Below, piece by piece: positions 58,952 through 64,000 of a DNA stretch of 64,000 nt (positions are counted from its first letter, which is position 1; every line of letters begins with the position of its first letter). Below the pieces are notes generated by a model. It was not told the DNA's origin and did not search any database. It was given only the letters and a program-made list of their open reading frames with translations. The stretch lies in contig NZ_CP019420.1 of assembly GCF_001984215.1 (NCBI RefSeq), positions 5,456,001 through 5,520,000 on the forward strand, in the 5' to 3' direction. This stretch comes from Mycobacterium sp. MS1601 (GTDB taxonomy: Bacteria; Actinomycetota; Actinomycetes; Mycobacteriales; Mycobacteriaceae). Made by a program: the position numbers and the translations under genes.

Positions 58952-60346
58952 TCAGCTCGCCTGTTTTTCGTCGTCGATACTTGCCGCGAGCTCCTCGAGC
59001 TGCTCGATGCGTGTTCGGGCGTAGGCCTGCTGCTCGGTGATGGTCAGCTGGCCGCGCTGACGGCCGAAGAACGTCACCGCCCACGACAACAGCGTGGCGA
59101 TCTTGGTCTTGAAGCCCACCAGGTAAATCAGGTGCAGGCCCAGCCACGCCAGCCAGGCGAAGAAGCCGCCGAACTCGAGCTTGCGGGAACCGATCGGGAT
59201 CTGCGCGACGGCGTTGTACTTCGACACCGTTGCCATCGAGCCCTTGTCGAAGTAGCTGAACGGTTCGCGCGGCTTGGGGATGGTGCCGTGCTCGCGGGCC
59301 TTCTGCTCGTTGTGCACTATCTTGGCCACGTATTTGCCGCCCTGGATCGCGCCCTGTGCCATACCGGGAACACCGGGCACAAACGCCATGTCACCCACGA
59401 CGAACACGTTGGGGTGACCCGGGATCGACAGATCCGGGTTGACGATGACACGACCGGCACGGTCGATCTCGGTCTCGGACTGATTGGCCAGGTCCCGGCC
59501 GAGCGGACTGGCCTGGACGCCGGCCGACCACACCTTGCAGGCGGCTTCGATCCGACGGGTGCTGCCGTCCTTTTCCTTGACCGTGATGCCGTTGCGGTCG
59601 ACGTCGGTGACCATGGCGTTGAGCTGAATCTCGACGCCCATCTTCTCCAGCCGTTCCTTGGCCTTGAGGCCCAGCTTCTCGCCCATCGGCGGAAGAACTG
59701 CCGGAGCGGCGTCGAGCAGGATGACGTGTGCCTCGGTGGGATCGATGTGCCGGAAGCTGCCCTTGAGCGTCTGGTCGGCGAGTTCCTGGATCTGGCCGGC
59801 CATCTCCACACCCGTCGGGCCGGCGCCCACCACGACGAACGTCAGCAGCTTGCGGCGGCGTTCCGGGTCGCTGGAGCGTTCGGCCTGCTCGAATGCGCCC
59901 AGGATCCGGCCGCGCAGTTCCAGTGCGTCGTCAATGGTCTTCATGCCCGGGGCGAACTCGGCGAAGTGGTCGTTACCGAAGTAGCCCTGGCCGGCGCCGG
60001 CGGCGATGATCAGCGTGTCATAGGGGGTGCGGTAGGTGTGCCCCAGCAGGACCGAGTCGACCATCTTGTGCTCGAGGTCGACGTGGGTGACCTCACCGAG
60101 CAGCACCTGCGCATTGCGCTGTTTGCGCAGGATCAGCCGGGTGGGTGGCGCGATCTCACCTTCGGAGATGATGCCGGTGGCCACCTGATAGAGCAGCGGC
60201 TGGAACAAGTGATGCGTGGTGCGCGCGATCAACTTGATGTCGACATCGGTGCGCTTGAGCGTCTGGGCGGCGTTCAGTGCACCGAAGCCCGAACCGATGA
60301 TGACAACCTTGTGCCTATCCGACGCCGTAGCTCCGGGGTGGCTCAT
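58952..60346 (-). CDS. ndh: type II NADH dehydrogenase
   Basis: The 464-residue single-subunit NADH:menaquinone oxidoreductase has the N-terminal FAD motif VVIIGSGFGALNAAQTLKR, the NADH-binding VVGAGPTGVEMAGQIQELADQTL, and PNVFVVGDMAFVPG. The C-terminal part (GGFFAWLAWLGLHLIYLVGFKTKI) is the membrane anchor. It passes electrons to menaquinone without proton pumping. Matches Rv1854c. Confidence 0.95.
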   Translation of the reverse strand: MSHPGATASDRHKVVIIGSGFGALNAAQTLKRTDVDIKLIARTTHHLFQPLLYQVATGIISEGEIAPPTRLILRKQRNAQVLLGEVTHVDLEHKMVDSVLLGHTYRTPYDTLIIAAGAGQGYFGNDHFAEFAPGMKTIDDALELRGRILGAFEQAERSSDPERRRKLLTFVVVGAGPTGVEMAGQIQELADQTLKGSFRHIDPTEAHVILLDAAPAVLPPMGEKLGLKAKERLEKMGVEIQLNAMVTDVDRNGITVKEKDGSTRRIEAACKVWSAGVQASPLGRDLANQSETEIDRAGRVIVNPDLSIPGHPNVFVVGDMAFVPGVPGMAQGAIQGGKYVAKIVHNEQKAREHGTIPKPREPFSYFDKGSMATVSKYNAVAQIPIGSRKLEFGGFFAWLAWLGLHLIYLVGFKTKIATLLSWAVTFFGRQRGQLTITEQQAYARTRIEQLEELAASIDDEKQAS

Positions 60347-60448
60347 TTGTGCTCCTTGACGGATGACCGCTTCCTACAACAGGTACAACGGACAGGTTAG
60401 TCGGCGGCCTTCCGCTGAGCGAAGTGAGATGCCTCGCCCGCCCGAGGT

Positions 60449-61366
60449 TCACCCGGCGAGCATGGGTTTAAGAGCGTCGGCGACAGCTGTGATGGTGCCG
60501 GGGGTGTAGCTGGGCATGTTGAAGATGACGCCGTCGATGCCCTTGTCGAGCACCTTGGTCTTGATCTGCTCGGCCACGGCCTCGGCGCTGCCGACGGCGG
60601 CGCGCACCCGGCGCACTTCGGGCACATCGTCGATCGAGGCGGAGTCATCGACCACGACCGTGAGCAGCATGCTGGTCTCCAGCGTGGCGGGATCGCGGCC
60701 GATGTCCTCGCAGCGGGCCTTGATCACGTCGAGTTTGCCGGTGAGGTCGTCAAAACCCGCGATGACGTTGAGGTGGTCGAAGTGCTTGACCGCCAGCGGG
60801 ATGGTCTTCTTCTCGCCGCTGCCGCCGATCATCAGCGGGATGTGGCCGCGGAAGCGGGGATTGGCGAATGCCTCCTTGGCCCGGTAGTAGGTGCCCTCGA
60901 GGGTCACCTGTTCGCCTTCGAGCATGGGCAGGATGATTTGCAGTGCTTCGTCGAGTTTGTTGAAGCGGTCGGTGAAGGTCCCGAACTCGTAGCCCAGTGA
61001 GTCGTGTTCGAGTTCGTACCAGCCCGCACCGATGCCGAGGATGGCGCGGCCCTGGCTGATCACATCGAGGGTGGTGATGGCTTTGGCCAGCAGGGTGGGG
61101 TTGCGGTAGGTGTTGCCGGTGACCAAGGTGCCGAGTTGGACCTTCTGGGTGGCTGTGGCCACTGCGCCGAGCGCGGTGTACGCCTCCAACATCGGCTCCT
61201 CGGGCGCTCCGAGGCCGGGCAGCTGATAGAAGTGGTCCATCACGAAAACGGAGTCGAAGCCGGCTGCCTCCGCCTCCTGGGCCTGCGCAATGACGGTGGG
61301 GAACAGCTGCTCCACACCGGTGCCGTAGGAGAAGTTCGGGATCTGGTAGCCGAGCTTGATCGTCAT
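60449..61366 (-). CDS. LLM-class F420-dependent oxidoreductase, second copy (Rv1855c-like)
   Basis: The 305-residue protein has the luciferase-like fold (MTIKLGYQIPNFSYGTGVEQLFPTVIAQAQEAEAAGFDSVFVMDHFYQLPGLG, RAILGIGAGWYELEHDSLGYEF, IPLMIGGSGEKKTI). Uses F420H2 or flavin. Its first about 205 residues are almost identical to the gene upstream, while the last 100 diverge. The ATG overlaps the stop of that gene. Substrate unknown. Confidence 0.88.
   Translation of the reverse strand: MTIKLGYQIPNFSYGTGVEQLFPTVIAQAQEAEAAGFDSVFVMDHFYQLPGLGAPEEPMLEAYTALGAVATATQKVQLGTLVTGNTYRNPTLLAKAITTLDVISQGRAILGIGAGWYELEHDSLGYEFGTFTDRFNKLDEALQIILPMLEGEQVTLEGTYYRAKEAFANPRFRGHIPLMIGGSGEKKTIPLAVKHFDHLNVIAGFDDLTGKLDVIKARCEDIGRDPATLETSMLLTVVVDDSASIDDVPEVRRVRAAVGSAEAVAEQIKTKVLDKGIDGVIFNMPSYTPGTITAVADALKPMLAG
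60767..61345. repeat. near-identical LLM gene block, copy A
   Basis: 579 bases repeated at a constant 935-base offset (61702-62280) with only scattered differences, mainly near 60890, 61027, 61060 and 61125-61190. It covers the N-terminal two-thirds of both LLM genes. Confidence 0.85.
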
Positions 61367-62301
61367 GACCGACTTTCGTTGAGAATGGGCAGCAGCTTCT
61401 CGGCGACCGCGGTGATGCCGCCGGGTTGGTAGCCGTTGATGGTGGTGACCGGCGACAGGATCACGCCGTCGACGCCGGCGTCGAGCACCTTGGTTTTGAG
61501 CTGGTCGACGATCTGCTCCGGCGAACCGAACACGGCCTGCTGACGGAATTCCTCGGGAATGAAGTCCGCGGTGATGTTCTCGTCGATGACGGCGAGGGCG
61601 AGGATGCTGGTCTCCAGTGTGGCCGGATCGCGGTTGATCTTCTCGCAGTTCTCCTTGACCACCGCGACCTTGCGTGGCAACTCGTCGAAGCCGGCAATGA
61701 TGTTGAGGTGGTCGAAGTGCTTGACCGCCAGCGGGATGGTCTTCTTCTCGCCGCTGCCGCCGATCATCAGCGGGATGTGGCCGCGGAAGCGGGGATTGGC
61801 GAATGCCTCCTTGGCCCGGTAGTAGGTGCCCTCGAGGGTCACCTGTTCGCCGGCGAGCATGGGCAGGATGATCTGCAGTGCTTCGTCGAGTTTGTTGAAG
61901 CGGTCGGTGAAGGTCCCGAACTCGTAGCCCAGTGAGTCGTGTTCGAGTTCGTACCAGCCGGTGCCGATGCCGAGGATGGCGCGGCCCTGGCTGATGACGT
62001 CGAGGGTGGTGATGGCTTTGGCCAGCAGGGTGGGGTTGCGGTAGGTGTTGCCGGTGACCAGGGTGCCCAGCTGCACTTTTTCGGTGGCCGAGGCAAGCCC
62101 GCCGAGGGCGGTGTAGGCCTCCAGCATCGGCTCCTCGGGCGCTCCGAGGCCGGGCAGCTGATAGAAGTGGTCCATCACGAAAACGGAGTCGAAGCCGGCT
62201 GCCTCCGCCTCCTGGGCCTGCGCAATGACGGTGGGGAACAGCTGCTCCACACCGGTGCCGTAGGAGAAGTTCGGGATCTGCAAACCGAGTTTGATCGTCA
62301 C
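61363..62301 (-). CDS. LLM-class F420-dependent oxidoreductase, first copy
   Basis: The 312-residue protein is the tandem partner (MTIKLGLQIPNFSYG; GTGWYELEHDSLGYEF; LMIGGSGEKKTI), with its own C-terminal third (DELPRKVAVVKENCEKINRDPATLETSILAL; QLKTKVLDAGVDGVILSPVTTING). GTG 62301 aligns with the start of copy two; the longer open frame upstream has no family match. Four-base overlap with the second copy shows co-translation. Confidence 0.88.
   Translation of the reverse strand: MTIKLGLQIPNFSYGTGVEQLFPTVIAQAQEAEAAGFDSVFVMDHFYQLPGLGAPEEPMLEAYTALGGLASATEKVQLGTLVTGNTYRNPTLLAKAITTLDVISQGRAILGIGTGWYELEHDSLGYEFGTFTDRFNKLDEALQIILPMLAGEQVTLEGTYYRAKEAFANPRFRGHIPLMIGGSGEKKTIPLAVKHFDHLNIIAGFDELPRKVAVVKENCEKINRDPATLETSILALAVIDENITADFIPEEFRQQAVFGSPEQIVDQLKTKVLDAGVDGVILSPVTTINGYQPGGITAVAEKLLPILNESRS
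61702..62280. repeat. near-identical LLM gene block, copy B
   Basis: Partner of the block at 60767-61345; see there for the differences. The sharp end of identity near residue 205 of the proteins suggests conversion between the two genes after duplication. Confidence 0.85.
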
Positions 62302-62396
62302 GAATTCGACCCTAGCCACGCCTAAGCGGGGCGGGAACCCCGTTTCGCTCGGCGCGAACGGGGGAATATTCGCGGGCGCAGCCGCCCGCGGTTCAC

Positions 62397-63068
62397 TCAG
62401 CCGAAGGCGGCCAACGCTCCGGTGCTGACGTGCAGGGTCTGGCCAGTGACGTGGCGGGCCCCCGCGGTCGAGAGAAACAGAGCCAGTCGGGTGATCTCGG
62501 CGGCGGTCGACGGAGCGGTGCTGGACAGCCCGTCGTAGCCGGGCTGCGAGCCGCGGCCGGCGGCGACGACGTTGATGGTGATTCCGCGGGTGCCGTATAC
62601 GGCGGCCTGGTCGGCCGTCCATGCCGACAGCGCGGCCTTCACGGCGGCCTCGGCACTGCCGTCACGGGGGCTCTCGGGAACGACGTTGACAACCGAACCG
62701 CCCGCGCGCAGATGGTCACCGATGGTCTGCAGGGTCAACGCTGCCGACAGCACCGTGGTGTCGAGTGCGTTGTGCCACGCGGCTGCCTGCTGGGACAGGC
62801 TGAAGGTGCGGGGATCACCCTCCTGCCAGCGTGGCGCAGGCACGTGCACGATGGCGTCCAGGTGCTGCGGGAAGGCAGAGCGCGCCTCGGCGAGACTGGC
62901 CGGCGCCGTGGTGTCGCAGACGATGGCGTCGATATCGAGCTCTTTGGCTGCGACTTCCAGTTCGTCGCGCCGGGCACCCGAGATGACCACGCGGTGGCCC
63001 TCGTCGCGGAAACCCTCCGCGATTGTGCGTCCGAGCTCGGTATCGCCGCCGGTGACGAGCACCTCCAT
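62397..63068 (-). CDS. SDR-family protein without the catalytic Tyr (Rv1856c)
   Basis: The 223-residue protein has an SDR Rossmann start (MEVLVTGGDTELGRTIAEGFRDEGHRVVISGARRDEL) and the SDR C-terminal ITINVVAAG and HVTGQTLHVSTGA. The active site YxxxK is changed: after VVNVVPESPRDG the segment reads SAEAAVKAALSAW, keeping the Lys but having Ala for Tyr. The ATG is preceded by AGGAGG. It is likely a non-catalytic or altered enzyme. Palindrome at 63134 lies upstream. Confidence 0.85.
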   Translation of the reverse strand: MEVLVTGGDTELGRTIAEGFRDEGHRVVISGARRDELEVAAKELDIDAIVCDTTAPASLAEARSAFPQHLDAIVHVPAPRWQEGDPRTFSLSQQAAAWHNALDTTVLSAALTLQTIGDHLRAGGSVVNVVPESPRDGSAEAAVKAALSAWTADQAAVYGTRGITINVVAAGRGSQPGYDGLSSTAPSTAAEITRLALFLSTAGARHVTGQTLHVSTGALAAFG

Positions 63069-63133
63069 GGCTTGACCTCCTAGTCGTTCAGCGTTGAACC
63101 ACGCGTGAAGTCGCGTCGGTCGAGAGCTTATGT

Positions 63134-63145
63134 TACTGGACAGTA
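63134..63145. promoter_or_regulatory. palindrome like that of the SMR/esterase region
   Basis: TACTGGACAGTA differs from the palindrome at 3132 by one base, and 14 of 16 bases agree in the wider GTTACTGG(A/C)CAGTA context. It is 66 bases before the SDR start and is a possible site of the same repressor. Confidence 0.45.
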
Positions 63146-63298
63146 GCTATGTCGGGAAACTCGACGCGGGAACGACATGGAAACAATTTCGGCGCCGCGC
63201 GCGACACATTGACAGTGGCGCCCAGCCGGGCGTTGACACGACCCACCAGTGACCAGGCCACGCTTGCGTCACCCGAGTAACACGGTAGGTTCTTCGCC

Positions 63299-64000
63299 AT
63301 GGATGAGCCGGAGCAGAAACTGAAACGGCGCAAGGGTAAGTGGGCTTCTCTGGGTATCGCCGCGGCAGCCGGTGCCAGTGCCATCACCCTGGTTCTCCCC
63401 ACCGCCGTCGGCCACGCCGAGCCAGTGCCGGCACCCGCGCCGGCGCCCACCACGGCGGCACCGCCGCCGGCTGACCCGAACGCGCCGCCGCCTCCGGCCG
63501 ATGCGAACGCCCCGGCTCCGCCACCGGCGGATCCCAATGCGCCGCCACCGCCGGTCGACCCCAACGCGCCTCCTCCGGCGGATCCCAACGCTCCTCCTGC
63601 GCCGGAGCCGGGTCGTGTCGACAACCCGGTGGGCGGGTTCAGCTTCGTGCTGCCCCCGGCTGGGAGCAGGGTGACGCAGCGCGGCTGAACTACGGTTCGG
63701 CGCTGCTGGTCAAGTCGGACCCATCGGCTACCCCCGGCCAACCCGCGGCAGTGGCCACGGACACCAGCATCCTGTTGGGCCGGCTGGACCTGAAGCTGTT
63801 CGCCGGCGCCGAACCCGACAACGCGAAGGCTGCCAACCGGCTGGCCTCCGACATGGGCGAATTCTTCATGCCGTTTGCCGGCACTCGCATCAACCAGCAG
63901 ACCGCGGCCCTGGACGCCAACGGCATGCCGGGTGCGGCCTCCTACTACGAGGTGAAGTTCACCGACACTTCCAAGCCCGACGGCCAGATCTGGGCCGGCG
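63299..64000 (+). pseudogene. apa: Apa alanine-proline-rich antigen, frameshifted and cut by window edge
   Basis: The open part starts [19 protein letters not shown] with a signal peptide ending near GHAEP, then a Pro/Ala-rich region with [12 protein letters not shown] repeats as in the secreted glycoprotein Apa (Rv1860). After [15 protein letters not shown] the given frame reads AGSRVTQRG and stops at 63688; the other frame continues [19 protein letters not shown] and on to [25 protein letters not shown], which matches Apa. One missing C in the C run at 63653-63657 explains this. Apa is a cell-wall-associated fibronectin-binding protein. M. tuberculosis has modABC between the SDR and apa; they are missing here. 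Confidence 0.85.

Noticed and set aside
63440..63600. A VNTR in the proline-rich part of apa
   Set aside because: The [14 protein letters not shown] units vary in sequence and length and are a normal feature of Apa proteins, not a perfect tandem array.
63299..63688. A short 129-residue proline-rich secreted protein
   Set aside because: The following frame continues the Apa sequence exactly where expected, so the short product is an artefact of the frame loss.

Overview
The window is high-GC actinobacterial DNA and reads as a non-tuberculous Mycobacterium (Mycolicibacterium type). The gene order from about 7.2 kb onward follows the M. tuberculosis Rv1815-Rv1860 segment closely (Rv names come from memory of that genome, not from a search): secreted protease, TetR, flavoprotein, BacA-type ABC transporter, secA2, a CDP-alcohol phosphatidyltransferase, two DUF881 proteins around a small basic protein, gcvH, garA, ftsR, a bifunctional-nuclease-domain protein, resR, then gcvB, an Rv1836c-like VWA protein, glcB, two CBS membrane proteins, guaB1, gnd1, blaR/blaI, a thioesterase, the urease operon, ndh, an LLM oxidoreductase, an SDR and apa.

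Layout. 1-7 kb is accessory: partial malQ, a frameshifted MFS gene, a paired SMR efflux system divergent from a type-B carboxylesterase, a di-iron hydroxylase and an FAD amine oxidase. 7.2-12.2 kb holds a secreted serine protease, a divergent F420-type reductase/TetR pair with two operator copies, an ArsR-SRPBCC pair, and a VOC-flavoprotein operon preceded by a KstR-like site. 12.3-17.8 kb (minus strand) carries two tandem BacA-like ABC exporters/importers and a flavin monooxygenase. 17.9-26.2 kb is the conserved secA2-to-resR block. 26.2-37.4 kb is an island absent from the corresponding M. tuberculosis position. 37.4-40.5 kb is gcvB behind a tandem glycine riboswitch. 40.6-53 kb is a minus-strand core block. 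53-64 kb holds an IdeR-controlled FhuF-like gene and an MrsI-like sRNA, ureABCFGD, ndh, duplicated LLM oxidoreductases, an SDR and apa, which runs off the right edge.

The most interesting part is the 26.4-37.4 kb island. It contains a complete TRAP transporter, a single-cysteine Asp/Glu-racemase-superfamily enzyme, a LysR regulator, and a second and third gene run encoding an alpha/beta hydrolase with a histidine in place of the nucleophile, a quinone-oxidoreductase-like MDR, a two-component flavin monooxygenase (flavin reductase plus HpaB-type oxygenase), RidA, a DUF1028 protein and an M20 amidohydrolase. Nearly all genes overlap by 4 bases. Three start points carry the same 42-base promoter/operator module with an ATC-N9-GAT LysR-type core, so the island looks like one self-regulated catabolic regulon for an imported organic acid that probably contains nitrogen. 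The substrate is unknown.

A technical caution: four genes (MFS, gcvH, glcB, apa) each show a one-base loss at a short G or C run. Two or three are conserved core genes, so these are more likely base-calling errors than real inactivation.
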